From Corynebacterium comes (GTDB lineage Bacteria > Actinomycetota > Actinomycetes > Mycobacteriales > Mycobacteriaceae): a stretch of DNA of 64,000 nt. The stretch covers positions 868,001-932,000 of the forward strand of contig NZ_CP046453.1 of NCBI RefSeq assembly GCF_009734405.1. Reading direction: 5' to 3'. Under the pieces are notes generated by a model, which saw only the letters and a program-made list of their open reading frames with translations, was not told the origin of the DNA and did not search any database. Below are positions 44,127 through 53,014 of the stretch, in pieces. Made by a program: the position numbers and the translations under genes. Positions within the stretch are counted from its first letter, which is position 1; the number at the start of each line of letters is the position of its first letter.

Positions 44127-45224
44127 ATGAGTGATCACGACACCGCACATCCGCTGTTCTCCCCGGCCGAACTGGGCAAGCTTGAGCTGGACAACCGGGT
44201 CGTCATGGCACCGCTGACCAGGATCCGGGCGGAATCCGACGGCACCCCGACCGAGCTGATGAAGGAGTACTACGCCCAGCGCGCATCCTTCGGCATGATC
44301 ATCACCGAAGGCACCTGGCCCGTCCAGGAGGGCCGCACGTGGGGCCGTCAGCCCGGTATCGAGACCGCGGCGCACGTCGCGGCCTGGCGGGAGATCACCG
44401 ACGAGGTACACGCCCGGGGCGGGCGCATCGTCCTGCAGATGATGCACGGCGGCCGCATCTCCCACCCGGAGCTCACGGGCACCGGGCGGATCGTCGCCCC
44501 GAGCGAGATCGCCAGCCCGAACCCGATCCGCATTTCCTCCGGCAAGGTTGACGGCCCGGTGCCCCACGCCCTGACCCAGGAGGAGATCCCCGAGATCATC
44601 GGGCAGTTCGTGGCCGGTGCACGCAACGCCATGTCGGCAGGTATGGACGGTGTGCAGGTGCACGGCGCCAACGGCTACCTGATCCACGAGTTCCTCGCCC
44701 CGAGCTCGAACACACGCACCGACGCCTACGGTGGCAGCCCGGAGAACCGTGCCCGCTTCGCCATCGAGGTCGTCACCGCGGTGGCGGAGGCCATCGGCGC
44801 GGAGAACACGGGGCTGCGTCTGTCTCCGGAACACAACATCCAGGGCGCGCTGGAAGAGGACCGGGAGGACGTTCTGACCACCTACCTGGCGCTGGCGGAG
44901 GGGCTGGCGGACCTGGGCCTGGCCCATGTCGAGATCGTCCATCACGAGCCGGAGGGTGAGCTTGTCCAGGCCCTGCGCGAGGGATTCGGCGCCCCGCTCA
45001 TCCTCAACACCGGTTTCAGCCGCTTCAGCACCCGCGACACAGCCTTCGGGCTGATCGACCGGGCCGGCGCGGCCGCGGTCTCGGTCGGCCGGTCGGCGCT
45101 GGCCAACCCGGACCTGGTCCAGCGCTGGCGCGAGGACGGGCCCCTCAACGACCCCGACCCGGAGACCTACTACGGCGGCGGTGCGAAGGGCTACACCGAC
45201 TACCCCGTCCTCCAGCGCACCTAG
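44127..45224 (+). CDS. NADH:flavin oxidoreductase, old yellow enzyme family (alkene reductase)
   Basis: 365 residues, an FMN-dependent TIM barrel that reduces activated C=C bonds or nitro-compounds with NAD(P)H. Marks seen: LSPAELGKLELDNRVVMAPLTR-type start (here FSPAELGKLELDNRVVMAPL), MMHGGRISHPE, HGANGYLIHEFLAPSSNTRTD (in part) with the substrate-binding His/Asn pair, and a C-terminal SVGRSALANPDLV phosphate-binding motif for FMN. ATG follows AAGCATGAGAAGGA. Two bases separate its stop from the SRPBCC gene, so they are probably co-transcribed. Confidence 0.94.
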   Translation: MSDHDTAHPLFSPAELGKLELDNRVVMAPLTRIRAESDGTPTELMKEYYAQRASFGMIITEGTWPVQEGRTWGRQPGIETAAHVAAWREITDEVHARGGRIVLQMMHGGRISHPELTGTGRIVAPSEIASPNPIRISSGKVDGPVPHALTQEEIPEIIGQFVAGARNAMSAGMDGVQVHGANGYLIHEFLAPSSNTRTDAYGGSPENRARFAIEVVTAVAEAIGAENTGLRLSPEHNIQGALEEDREDVLTTYLALAEGLADLGLAHVEIVHHEPEGELVQALREGFGAPLILNTGFSRFSTRDTAFGLIDRAGAAAVSVGRSALANPDLVQRWREDGPLNDPDPETYYGGGAKGYTDYPVLQRT

Positions 45225-45226
45225 CC

Positions 45227-45625
45227 GTGGCCTCAGTGAGGGTGCAGGTGCACGGCCCCGCGTCACCCGACGTGGCGTGGGAACGCTACCTCCACCCGGA
45301 GCGGTGGATCACCTGGGCCCCGCACCTGAACAGCGTGGCGGCGTCGACGCCTGTTCTGCAGCGCGGCACCACCGGCACCGTAACCGCGCTGGGGGTCGTG
45401 ACTGCCCGTTTCCAGGTCCTGTCGGTGGATCCGGAATCGCGTTCGTGGTCCTGGGTGGTGCGCGTCGGGCCGGTGGAACTGGTCCTGCACCACAGCCTCA
45501 GGGCGCGGGCAGCCGGCCGCGCTGCGCCGGGCACGACCGCCGGCATCACGATGACGGGGCCGTGGCCGGTCCTGATGGCGTACCGGCCACTGATGCGTCG
45601 GGCGCTGCGGCGGCTGGTCCACTGA
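45227..45625 (+). CDS. SRPBCC family protein
   Basis: 132 residues with the SRPBCC (START/Bet v1) helix-grip fold, seen as a SPDVAWERYLHPERWITWAPHL start (in part), the central TGTVTALG strand and SWSWVVRVGPVELVLHHSL. These bind hydrophobic ligands. Start GTG 45227 lies 2 bases after the ene-reductase stop. Its ligand is unknown; it may bind a lipid-like substrate of the neighbour enzyme. Confidence 0.78.
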   Translation: MASVRVQVHGPASPDVAWERYLHPERWITWAPHLNSVAASTPVLQRGTTGTVTALGVVTARFQVLSVDPESRSWSWVVRVGPVELVLHHSLRARAAGRAAPGTTAGITMTGPWPVLMAYRPLMRRALRRLVH

Positions 45626-45644
45626 GGGGGTACTGCACCCTCAG
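45622..45644. terminator. Hairpin spanning two convergent stops
   Basis: CTGAGGG pairs with CCCTCAG across a 9-base loop. It covers the stops of the SRPBCC gene and the convergent FAD oxidoreductase. There is no T-run, so this is a modest terminator. Confidence 0.45.
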
Positions 45645-46909
45645 GCCTGGTTCGGTCCCCGCAGAAGGCCGGCGACGGCCCGGGCTGCCCGGTCGCCCGA
45701 GGTGAGGGCGCCGTTGATGGAGGCGGTGTCGCGGTGGTCTCCGGCGACGAAGACATGGTCGCCGACGCGTTGTGTGCGGCGGTCGATCAGCGGCGGCGGC
45801 TGGGCCGGCAGCGTGCGGGGGATCTCGTGGCGGGCGATGAGCTCCCACACGGTCACGGAGGTGCCGTACATCCGCTCCAGATCACGGCGGACCGCCGCCT
45901 CGTCCGCGCCGCCGCCTTTCGAGTCCAGCAACGTCGTCGCCTCCACCAGGTGCCTGCCGGCGGGGGCGTAGGAGGGGGCGGCCTCGGAGACCACGGCGGC
46001 GTGCACGACCGGCCCCGCCGGGCCGCCGGCGGGGCCGGAGGCGTCCAGCAGGAGGAACTTCTGCCCCAGCGGCGATTCCGGTGCGGAGAACCACCACGTG
46101 GTCAGCCCGTTCATGGCCGGCGCCGTCATACCGGTCAGCTCGGCGGCCTCCACCGGGCCCGCCGCCACGACAGCCATGCGCCCGCCCATGACTCCGGCGT
46201 CGGTCTCCACTTCCACACCGCCTCCGGTGTCGCGCACGGTGGTGACCCTCAGCTCCGTGAGGGGCGCCCGGTTGAGCTGCGCGGCCATCTGCTCCGGCAG
46301 GGCCTGCATGCCCTGTGCCGGAAGCCCGGGTGCCCCGAAGGCAAAGGCACGTAGAAGCAGCCGCACGAAGTTGGCGGAGGTGGTGCCGCTGGCGTCGGCG
46401 AGCACGCCGCTGAGGAAGGTGTCGAGGACGTTCCGGCGCAACGGACCCGTCACGCCGGCGGCATCCAGCGCGGCTGCGAGGGTCATGTCGTCCGTGGCGC
46501 GGGATGAGGCCGTTTCACGGATCAGGGTGGGCGCCAACCACCGGGCCAACGCGAAGACCTCGCCGGGGGTGACGTAACCACTGCGCAGTGTCTCCGGCAG
46601 CAGGCGCGGGTGCCGGAGCGGATGGGCGAGCGTCGTCAGGCCACGTCCGTTGCGGACGACGACGCCGACGCCGAAGCGTTGCAGCCGCAGCGCAGGCACG
46701 TCGATGAAATCCCGCACGGCAGGGTAGGCGGGGTTGAGGATCTGGAAGCCGCGGTCGACGAGGAAACCGTCGACCCGGTCCGTCCGCACCCGGCCGCCGA
46801 CCTCCCCGGCCCCCTCCAGCACGGTGACCGTCAGTCCCTCTTCCTGCAGCGTGCGCGCGGCCTGCAGCCCAGCCAGGCCGGCTCCGATGACGATGACGTC
46901 TGCGTCCAT
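45641..46909 (-). CDS. FAD-dependent amine oxidoreductase (phytoene-desaturase-like)
   Basis: 422 residues. The N-terminal dinucleotide motif GAGLAGLQAARTLQ (8-21) continues to VLEGAGEVGGRVRTD, the GG-doublet motif of flavin-containing amine oxidases and carotenoid desaturases. The C-terminal motif GDHVFVAGDHRDTASINGAL (in part) contacts FAD. Substrate unknown; many actinobacterial homologues are only annotated as NAD(P)/FAD-dependent oxidoreductases. It lies 52 bases downstream of a small membrane-protein gene? No: that gene is downstream on the other side at 46962, upstream on this strand. Confidence 0.92.
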   Translation of the reverse strand: MDADVIVIGAGLAGLQAARTLQEEGLTVTVLEGAGEVGGRVRTDRVDGFLVDRGFQILNPAYPAVRDFIDVPALRLQRFGVGVVVRNGRGLTTLAHPLRHPRLLPETLRSGYVTPGEVFALARWLAPTLIRETASSRATDDMTLAAALDAAGVTGPLRRNVLDTFLSGVLADASGTTSANFVRLLLRAFAFGAPGLPAQGMQALPEQMAAQLNRAPLTELRVTTVRDTGGGVEVETDAGVMGGRMAVVAAGPVEAAELTGMTAPAMNGLTTWWFSAPESPLGQKFLLLDASGPAGGPAGPVVHAAVVSEAAPSYAPAGRHLVEATTLLDSKGGGADEAAVRRDLERMYGTSVTVWELIARHEIPRTLPAQPPPLIDRRTQRVGDHVFVAGDHRDTASINGALTSGDRAARAVAGLLRGPNQA

Positions 46910-46961
46910 GACTTCTCCTTGTTCCGGGCTCCCGAGTTTAATACGACCACGCCAGGCAGGT

Positions 46962-47315
46962 TCAGAGGTTGATGAGCCGGTCGATGACGTTGGGGATGAT
47001 GAAGAACGCGAGCAACAGACCGTGGATAGCGATACCCGACCACGCGAGTTTGCCGGCGCCCCTCATCGCGGCGAGTACCGCCAGCACCAGTCCCACGATC
47101 AGGGGGATGACCCACACGAGGGTGGTGGCGATCCACGGGCCCCACGCCTCAATGTAGAACGTGTCGCCGGGATGGCTGGGCGTGAAGCCGAAGAGGATCC
47201 GCTGCATCGGCTCCGTGGCCAGAATGAAGATGATCGTCCACACCACGAAGACGAGCAGCATCCACAGCGACAGACGTGCCAGTCTGCGTGCCGCCTCGGA
47301 CGGGTTCCGCGACAT
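46962..47315 (-). CDS. Small membrane protein of unknown function
   Basis: 117 residues with three hydrophobic helices (about 14-38, 58-80, 90-112). No family was recognised. On the minus strand it comes just before the FAD oxidoreductase (52 bases), so they may share a transcript. ATG 47315 is preferred; an in-frame start 12 bases upstream is also possible. Confidence 0.7.
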   Translation of the reverse strand: MSRNPSEAARRLARLSLWMLLVFVVWTIIFILATEPMQRILFGFTPSHPGDTFYIEAWGPWIATTLVWVIPLIVGLVLAVLAAMRGAGKLAWSGIAIHGLLLAFFIIPNVIDRLINL

Positions 47316-47369
47316 CGGGATCACCACCTTTCCCTGAATAATAACTCGCGTGACCGGGCGTCACACCCG

Positions 47370-49388
47370 CTATCCCCAGTCGACCTCACCGAAACCGGAT
47401 TCCCGGAACCGCAGGTACTCACCGACGACGGCCGCTCCCAGGTCGTCGAGTTCCGGTGCCGTGACACGCCCGCCAACCCGGTCGGCGAGCTGATTGAGGA
47501 ACCTCTCCAGGCCGGGGTCGTCGCCGAGGCGGAAGAACGTCGTGCGGGCACCGCGCCGGGTGACGCGGTCCAGCTGGGTCACGGTCTGGCGCAGCGTCTC
47601 CGGATGCGTCGGCCAGTCGAACCAGGTCGTGCCGTCTGCCTCCAGGTGCGCTGTGGGCTCACCGTCGGTGACGATCAGCAGCGTCGGATTCATGCTCGGG
47701 TGCCGGGCGAAGAACTGCTCAGCCAGCAACAGGGCGTGGTGGAGGTTGGTGCCCTGCTCGTGTACCGGCGGCAACGCCGTGAGTTCATCGATGTCCACGT
47801 TCATGGCGCGGCGTCCGAAGCCGATCAAGGCCAGCTGATCGCCCCGGAACCTCGTGGACACGAGATGGTGGAGCGCGAGCGCGGTGCGTTTCATCGGTAC
47901 CCAGCGCCCCTGGGTGGCCATCGAATAGGACGTGTCCACCAGCAGGGCCACCGCCGACTGCGTGCGCGCCTCGGTCTCCACCACCTCCACGTCACCCACC
48001 TCGATCCGCACCCGGGCGGAGGGGGCTGATTCTTCCGCCGCGGTCCGCTGCAGCGCATTCGTCACCGTCCTTGTCACGTCCCAGGGCTGGGTGTCACCGA
48101 ACTCCCACGGCCGCGATGCGCCGGTCTGCTCGCCGGAGGCTCCTGCCAACCTGGCGTCGCGGGCGCCGCTGCGGGCGCTGAGGTTCTTCGCGGCGTCGGC
48201 AAGCAGAGTCTTGCCCAGCCGCCGCATCGCCTGCGGTGAGAGCCGCAACGATCCGTCCGCGCTGTTGCGCAGCAGTCCGCTCTCACGCATGGCGCGTTCA
48301 AGCTCCGCGAGGGTCTCTGCGGACACCGACGCCTCCTCGCCGAGCTGACGCTTGACGGCATCCAGGTCGATGTCGGAGGAGTGCGCGCCGGCGTAGCCCT
48401 GACCGAGCTGCTCGGCGAGTTCGTCGAGTTCGGCGAGATCCTGCACCGCACCGGTGGCGTCCCCGAGTCCCAGACCCTGCTCGCCGGAGAAGTCCTCCGA
48501 ACCGGACCAGTCGAGATCCGGGCGTATCGAGCGCAGGTTGTCGTCGAGCGCGCCCAGCTGCGTCATGAGATCGGGAGAGCCGAAGGCCTGCGCCGACAGT
48601 TCCATCAGCTCACGGCGCTGTTCCTCGCTCATCGAATTCAGCATCCGCTGCGCGGCGGCGGAACGGCGTGCCATCTCGTCGATGAGCTCATCGACATTCC
48701 GGGGGTTCTCCGGAAAATGCTCCCCGTACCTGCGCATGAAGTCGGCGAAGTCCTGCTGCGTGTCCTCACCGCGGCGGTGCTTGTCCAGCAGCGCGTTGAG
48801 GTCCTGGAGCATCTCCCTGATCGCCGCGCGGTCCTCGTCGGTGGCTCCTTCGAGGGCCTGCTTCATGCCGGCGAAACGTTGATCGAGCACCTCGCGACCG
48901 AGCAGGTCCTTGATCTGCTCGAACTTCTCCCGAGCGTCGGTGGACTGCCAGTCATAGCCGGACAGTTCGTTGACGGCGGCGGCGGGGGAGGCCGGGAGGT
49001 TGGCCATCTGCATCTCACGGAAGGCGCGGTCGTCGTCGTTCATGGTGACGTCGCGGGCGAGCTGGCTGCGCTCGGCGAGCACGGCTTCGTCAAGAAGCTT
49101 CCGGATGTCCTGCAGGGTGCCGCCCAGGTTGTGCCGTTGCAGGAGTTCCCGCCGTCGCTCCGCCACCCGCCGGGCGAGATCGTCATAACCTTCCCGCCCC
49201 GCACCGCCGCGACGCAGGTACTCGCGCAGGGCCCGTTCGGGGGAGTAGCCCGCCATGACCTCCTCCGCGATGGCATCCAGCGCCTCAGCCAGGTCTACCG
49301 GAGGCGCCAGCGGATCGGGTCCACCGGTATAACGGCCGTAGCGGGAGCGACGGCGGTCGCCTCCCGGGGCGACGGAACTGTTCGGCAT
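47370..49388 (-). CDS. VWA domain protein paired with a MoxR-like ATPase
   Basis: 672 residues. A long, charged, mainly helical N-terminal part (to about 440) contains repeats of EEx-type helices, then a von Willebrand A domain with the MIDAS motif DTSYS (in LLVDTSYSMATQG), a later T in ALIGFGRRA and VTDGEPTAH. It sits 10 bases downstream of the AAA+ ATPase at 49399. MoxR/VWA pairs act as metal-chelatase-like or protein-remodelling chaperones. ATG 49388 is chosen because the upstream extension is arginine-serine-rich antisense noise. Confidence 0.9.
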   Translation of the reverse strand: MPNSSVAPGGDRRRSRYGRYTGGPDPLAPPVDLAEALDAIAEEVMAGYSPERALREYLRRGGAGREGYDDLARRVAERRRELLQRHNLGGTLQDIRKLLDEAVLAERSQLARDVTMNDDDRAFREMQMANLPASPAAAVNELSGYDWQSTDAREKFEQIKDLLGREVLDQRFAGMKQALEGATDEDRAAIREMLQDLNALLDKHRRGEDTQQDFADFMRRYGEHFPENPRNVDELIDEMARRSAAAQRMLNSMSEEQRRELMELSAQAFGSPDLMTQLGALDDNLRSIRPDLDWSGSEDFSGEQGLGLGDATGAVQDLAELDELAEQLGQGYAGAHSSDIDLDAVKRQLGEEASVSAETLAELERAMRESGLLRNSADGSLRLSPQAMRRLGKTLLADAAKNLSARSGARDARLAGASGEQTGASRPWEFGDTQPWDVTRTVTNALQRTAAEESAPSARVRIEVGDVEVVETEARTQSAVALLVDTSYSMATQGRWVPMKRTALALHHLVSTRFRGDQLALIGFGRRAMNVDIDELTALPPVHEQGTNLHHALLLAEQFFARHPSMNPTLLIVTDGEPTAHLEADGTTWFDWPTHPETLRQTVTQLDRVTRRGARTTFFRLGDDPGLERFLNQLADRVGGRVTAPELDDLGAAVVGEYLRFRESGFGEVDWG

Positions 49389-49398
49389 GTCGGCCTCC

Positions 49399-50790
49399 TC
49401 AGCCGTAGATGGTCTCGCCCTCGCCGGAATCCTTCGCGATCTTCCGGGCGAGGTAGAGAGCCTCGAACGCGAGCTCGATCGCGCTTGCGCGCGTCCCCTC
49501 GTCGGTGGCGCCGAGTCTGTCGGCAACCTGGTCATACAGGTCGGACCCGCCGAGATCAGGCAGGCCCGCGAGAAACTCGATCGCCGTCACCTGCTCGCCG
49601 GTGGAGACCGTGGTGGTGCCGTCCAGGGCCTCAACCAACGGAGCGAAGTCGATGCCGCGCAGGTGCTCGCGCACCGCCTCCGCAGTGGCGGTACGCAGCA
49701 GGTATCCCAGCACCTCCCACTCGCGGCCCTCCTCGCCGGACTCGAACTCGATCTTGCCGCCGAGCACGTCGACGGCCGCCTCGAGGTCGACGAGCCTTGC
49801 GACGGCGTGCTGCTCACCCCGGATGGCGGCGCGGTGCCGAGCCGCGGCCGCGACGGTCTCCGCGCCCGCGATGGCGAATCGCGCCGAGACACCGGAGCGC
49901 TGGTTGACCGCTGATGATTCGCGCAGGGCCCGGGTGTAACGGGCCAGGATCTCCAGGAGCACCGGCGGCACATGGGCGACCAGGGTGGCCTCCTGCTCGA
50001 TGACCGCGATCTCGTCCTCCAGCGCGATGGGGTAGTGGGTACGGATCTCCGCGCCGAAACGGTCCTTGAGAGGGGTGATGATGCGACCGCGGTTGGTGTA
50101 GTCCTCAGGGTTCGCCGAGGCGACGACGAGCACATCGAGCGGCAGGCGCAGCATATAGCCGCGGATCTGCACGTCGCGCTCCTCCATGACGTTGAGCATG
50201 GAGACCTGGATGCGCTCGGCGAGGTCGGGCAGCTCGTTGATGGCCACGATGCCGCGGTTGGAGCGCGGGATGAGGCCGTAGTGGATGGTCTCGGGATCCC
50301 CCAGTCGACGCCCCTCGGCCACCCGCATCGGATCGACGTCGCCGATCAGGTCCGCCACCGACGTGTCCGGCGTGGCAAGCTTCTCCGAGTAGCGGTCATC
50401 CCGGTGCACCCAGACGATCGGGAGGTTCTCGCCCTGCTCCTCGATGCGTCGACGTGTCGCCTCGGTGATGGGGGCGAAGGGGTCCTCGCGCAGATCGGAA
50501 TCCGCGACAGCCGGCGTCCACTCGTCGAGCAGGCCGGTCAGCGACCGCAGCAGGCGTGTCTTTCCCTGGCCACGTTCACCCAGCAGGACGATGTCATGCC
50601 CGGCGATCAATGCTCGCTCGACCCGGGGGATCACGGTGTGCTGGAGGCCGTGGAGACCCGGCCACGGGTCCTCTCCCGCGGCCAGCATCGCGAGGAGGTT
50701 CCCGCGGATCTCGGCCCGCAGGGGACGGTGGGTGTAACCGGTGGCCCTGAGCTCACCGATCGTGGACGCATTGGGCGGAAGACTCACCAC
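49399..50790 (-). CDS. AAA+ ATPase, magnesium-chelatase ChlI/MoxR-like
   Basis: 463 residues. Walker A is GERGQGKTR (near 70-78), followed by an insertion with EDPFAPIT, a Walker B region GIVAINELPDL, and a sensor 1 segment VVASANPEDYTNRGRII. This is the MoxR/ChlI group of AAA+ remodelling ATPases, which work with a VWA partner, here encoded immediately downstream. There is no bacteriochlorophyll gene, so magnesium chelation is not implied. Start GTG 50790 or 50787, after TGAGG. Confidence 0.93.
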   Translation of the reverse strand: MVSLPPNASTIGELRATGYTHRPLRAEIRGNLLAMLAAGEDPWPGLHGLQHTVIPRVERALIAGHDIVLLGERGQGKTRLLRSLTGLLDEWTPAVADSDLREDPFAPITEATRRRIEEQGENLPIVWVHRDDRYSEKLATPDTSVADLIGDVDPMRVAEGRRLGDPETIHYGLIPRSNRGIVAINELPDLAERIQVSMLNVMEERDVQIRGYMLRLPLDVLVVASANPEDYTNRGRIITPLKDRFGAEIRTHYPIALEDEIAVIEQEATLVAHVPPVLLEILARYTRALRESSAVNQRSGVSARFAIAGAETVAAAARHRAAIRGEQHAVARLVDLEAAVDVLGGKIEFESGEEGREWEVLGYLLRTATAEAVREHLRGIDFAPLVEALDGTTTVSTGEQVTAIEFLAGLPDLGGSDLYDQVADRLGATDEGTRASAIELAFEALYLARKIAKDSGEGETIYG

Positions 50791-50955
50791 CTCAGGCTAA
50801 CCTCCGTCGGCACATCCGTCGAGGGGCCTGTGGCGGACTGCGGAACCTCTGCCGAGAAATCGGCGGGAAGAGTACCGGAACCGGCGGAGTTGGTTGAGCA
50901 GTTGTTCGAGCTCCGGCCGGGACGTCAATGAACCGGAGGCGGTGGCAGTGAAGAT

Positions 50956-51797
50956 GGTGCTGTTGCAAAGTAGGGGTGGGGTGGCGGTCGCCGTGGAATG
51001 ATCACGACTATGGGTATCTTCTCGGGTCGTCATTTCCCTCGCGAGGTCATCCTGTGGGCGGTGCGGTGGTACTGCCGCTACGGGGTCAGCTACCGGGACT
51101 TGGAGGAAATGCTGACCGAGCGTGGCGTGCCGGTCGATCACACCACGATCTACCGGTGGGTCCAGAAATACGCCCCCGAACTGGACAAGCAGACCCGGTG
51201 GTACCGGCAGGTGCCCGACTGGCAGGCCCGGTCCTGGCGGGTGGATGAAACCTATATCCGGGTCGGCGGGAAGTGGTGCTATCTCTACCGTGCGATCACC
51301 GCTGGTGGCCAGACCCTGGACTTTTACCTCTCCCCGAAGCGGAACGTGGCCGCAGCCAAACGCTTCTTGGCCAAGACACTGCGGTCTACCGCGTCATCCG
51401 GGTATCCCCGGGTGATCAGCACCGACAAGGCACCTTCCCTGGCCAAGGCGATTGCCGAGTTGAAGGCGGAGGGCATCTGTCCTCCCACGGTGGAACACCG
51501 GCGGGTGAAGTACCTCAATAACGTGCTCGAGGGCGACCACGGGCGGTTGAAACGGATCCTGGGCCCCAAAGGCGCGTTCAAGAATAGGACTTCCGCGTAC
51601 CGGACGTTGAAGGGGATGGAGGCGATGCACTCATTACGGAAGGGGCAGGGGACGATGTTCGCCTTCGGGCAGCCGAACCCGGATGCGGTGATCGTCAGCC
51701 GGGTGTTCGAGAGGGCCTAAGAACGCCAGCTGCAGCGAGCATCAGTGGATGAAAAACCGAATCTTCGCAGCTCCCCCGCCTACTTTGCAACAGCACC
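50956..51797 (+). mobile_element. IS6-family insertion sequence, copy 1
   Basis: 842 bp. The ends are perfect 19-bp inverted repeats, GGTGCTGTTGCAAAGTAGG at 50956-50974 and its complement at 51779-51797. One transposase gene fills the inside. The 8 bases on either side (GTGAAGAT left, AGCCGTCT right) differ, so there is no target duplication; this suggests rearrangement after insertion, or recombination between copies. The element looks intact and similar to IS1628-type elements of corynebacterial plasmids. Confidence 0.92.
50998..51720 (+). CDS. IS6 family transposase (copy 1)
   Basis: 240 residues. N-terminal helix-turn-helix (DHTTIYRWVQKY) and the DDE residues in WRVDETYI, VISTDKAP and YLNNVLEGDHG. 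Family length and order are normal, with no frameshift. ATG 50998 or 51010 starts it. It differs from copy 2 at about 11 positions spread along the protein, including EEMLTE against EEMMTE and SPKRN against STKRN, so the two copies diverged before arriving here or one came from another element. Confidence 0.94.
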   Translation: MITTMGIFSGRHFPREVILWAVRWYCRYGVSYRDLEEMLTERGVPVDHTTIYRWVQKYAPELDKQTRWYRQVPDWQARSWRVDETYIRVGGKWCYLYRAITAGGQTLDFYLSPKRNVAAAKRFLAKTLRSTASSGYPRVISTDKAPSLAKAIAELKAEGICPPTVEHRRVKYLNNVLEGDHGRLKRILGPKGAFKNRTSAYRTLKGMEAMHSLRKGQGTMFAFGQPNPDAVIVSRVFERA

Positions 51798-51963
51798 AGC
51801 CGTCTCGAGTTCGTCCGCTGCCACACTGAGCGCAAATGTACATATCAGAAAAGCGATTTAAGCGTCAGTAACCTGCATCCGGTCATGACCTCCGAGGCCA
51901 CGACGTAGCGGGAGACGTCGCACAACCTGGGACGCACCGCTGCCCGGATAGTGGGCACGAGGG

Positions 51964-52073
51964 GGTGCTGCTGCAAATAGGGATTTCGGATTGCTCTCTA
52001 TTCGTTAGCATGCAGCGCACGATGGGTGGCGGTTCCACCAATTTGGCCCAAAACGCGAGTTTGCAACAGCACC
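51964..52073. repeat. 110-bp miniature element A with IS6-like ends
   Basis: Begins GGTGCTGCTGCAAAT and ends with the complement of GGTGCTGTTGCAAAC, so its ends match the first 14 bases of the IS6 ends (one change on the left). No coding sequence. A second element of exactly the same length lies at 53976-54085, and the two match at 73 of 110 positions by ungapped hand count, with blocks CTATT, GCGCA, GGTGG and AACGCGAGT shared. No target duplication is seen. Probably a non-autonomous (MITE-like) relative. Confidence 0.7.
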
Positions 52074-52150
52074 GGATTAGTTACTGTCCCAGGGTGATAT
52101 CGAAGTCGGTGAGCAGTGACCTCATCCCTGGCCTGGGCGCCGTATCCCCC

Positions 52151-52750
52151 TCAGGCCCGCCTGTCCCGCGGGTGCCGGCGGATCTGCCAGTCCCGCACAC
52201 CTGCGACACACCACGTGACCATCCCGAGGCCGATGGTTAGCCCCATCATCGATAGTCCCACGCCGATTCCTTCCTGGCTGGTGACCTCCGTGGCGACGCC
52301 TACGGCAAAAGCGGTGGAAAACCCCGTCGCCACCCCTAAAGCCGCGGCCAGTGCGCCCGGGACCAGACGACGAGAACACACCGAGACCAGCACGGCCCCG
52401 GCCACCACCGTGATCCCGCAGGCGACCACCTGCCAGGTCGGGAAACTAGTTGGCGCCGGCAAACCGGGGCCGGTAAACCCTCCGTCTTTATCGGATGCGG
52501 TCCAGCTCAGCCAGCCCGCGCACGCGAGAAACCCCCACACCACACCCGCAAGTCCCGTCGTCCATAGGCCCAGGCGCCCACCGGTTAACCATCCCACCCA
52601 CGGTCGGACCCCGTGGGGAGCCGGACGGGGATCCGACGTCGCAGAGCGGGTCGTCAGCCAGATTATCCCCACCCCGATCGCCGCGGGGATGACTACGAGC
52701 GGAATGACCAGGGAGAGGAACGAGGCGAAGGAAAACTGGTAGGAGTCCAT
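52151..52750 (-). CDS. Membrane protein of unknown function on the IS-flanked segment
   Basis: 199 residues with about five hydrophobic helices (near 9-32, 52-78, 102-122, 127-150, 160-182). No family was recognised. ATG 52750 is chosen because the first helix begins directly after it; the upstream open frame has a different base pattern. It lies between IS copies 1 and 2, next to miniature element A. It may be cargo brought in with the mobile segment, possibly from a plasmid. Confidence 0.65.
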   Translation of the reverse strand: MDSYQFSFASFLSLVIPLVVIPAAIGVGIIWLTTRSATSDPRPAPHGVRPWVGWLTGGRLGLWTTGLAGVVWGFLACAGWLSWTASDKDGGFTGPGLPAPTSFPTWQVVACGITVVAGAVLVSVCSRRLVPGALAAALGVATGFSTAFAVGVATEVTSQEGIGVGLSMMGLTIGLGMVTWCVAGVRDWQIRRHPRDRRA

Positions 52751-52844
52751 GAGGGGAAGTGTGGCACGGATTGTTGACCCTGAACGTTTTTCTCGACCTT
52801 GCGCAAGGGCAGGGTATGGCGCATTTCCTACCCGGTGCGTGGCC

Positions 52845-52870
52845 GTGTCGAAAACGTTCGTTTCCGACAC
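52845..52870. repeat. 26-bp imperfect inverted repeat, possible recombination site
   Basis: The arms begin GTGTCGAAAACG and, read from the other strand, GTGTCGGAAACG, matching at 11 of 13 positions. A further AACGTTTTTCTCGACC stretch about 55 bases to the left (about 52785-52800) looks like a third arm in opposite sense. Repeated arms of this size recall resolvase binding subsites of Tn3-type res regions, but no recombinase gene is near; it could also be an operator. Confidence 0.35.
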
Positions 52871-53014
52871 AAAAAACCCGAATCCCGGAACACGCCCATA
52901 TATCAAGGTGGGGCCAGCGTAATCTTGTAGCGAAACCCAGTGCCGGAATCTATGTGCCGATTCCTGGCTCCATGAATGGGTTCTGATACATTTTCTGAGT
53001 ATGGGACATGATTT

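Noticed and set aside
48381..50931. Plus-strand open frames opposite the VWA and MoxR-like genes
   Set aside because: Antisense shadows. The last residues at about 50850-50932 (PAELVEQLFELRPG) look protein-like and could be a remnant, but there is no start or domain to support it.
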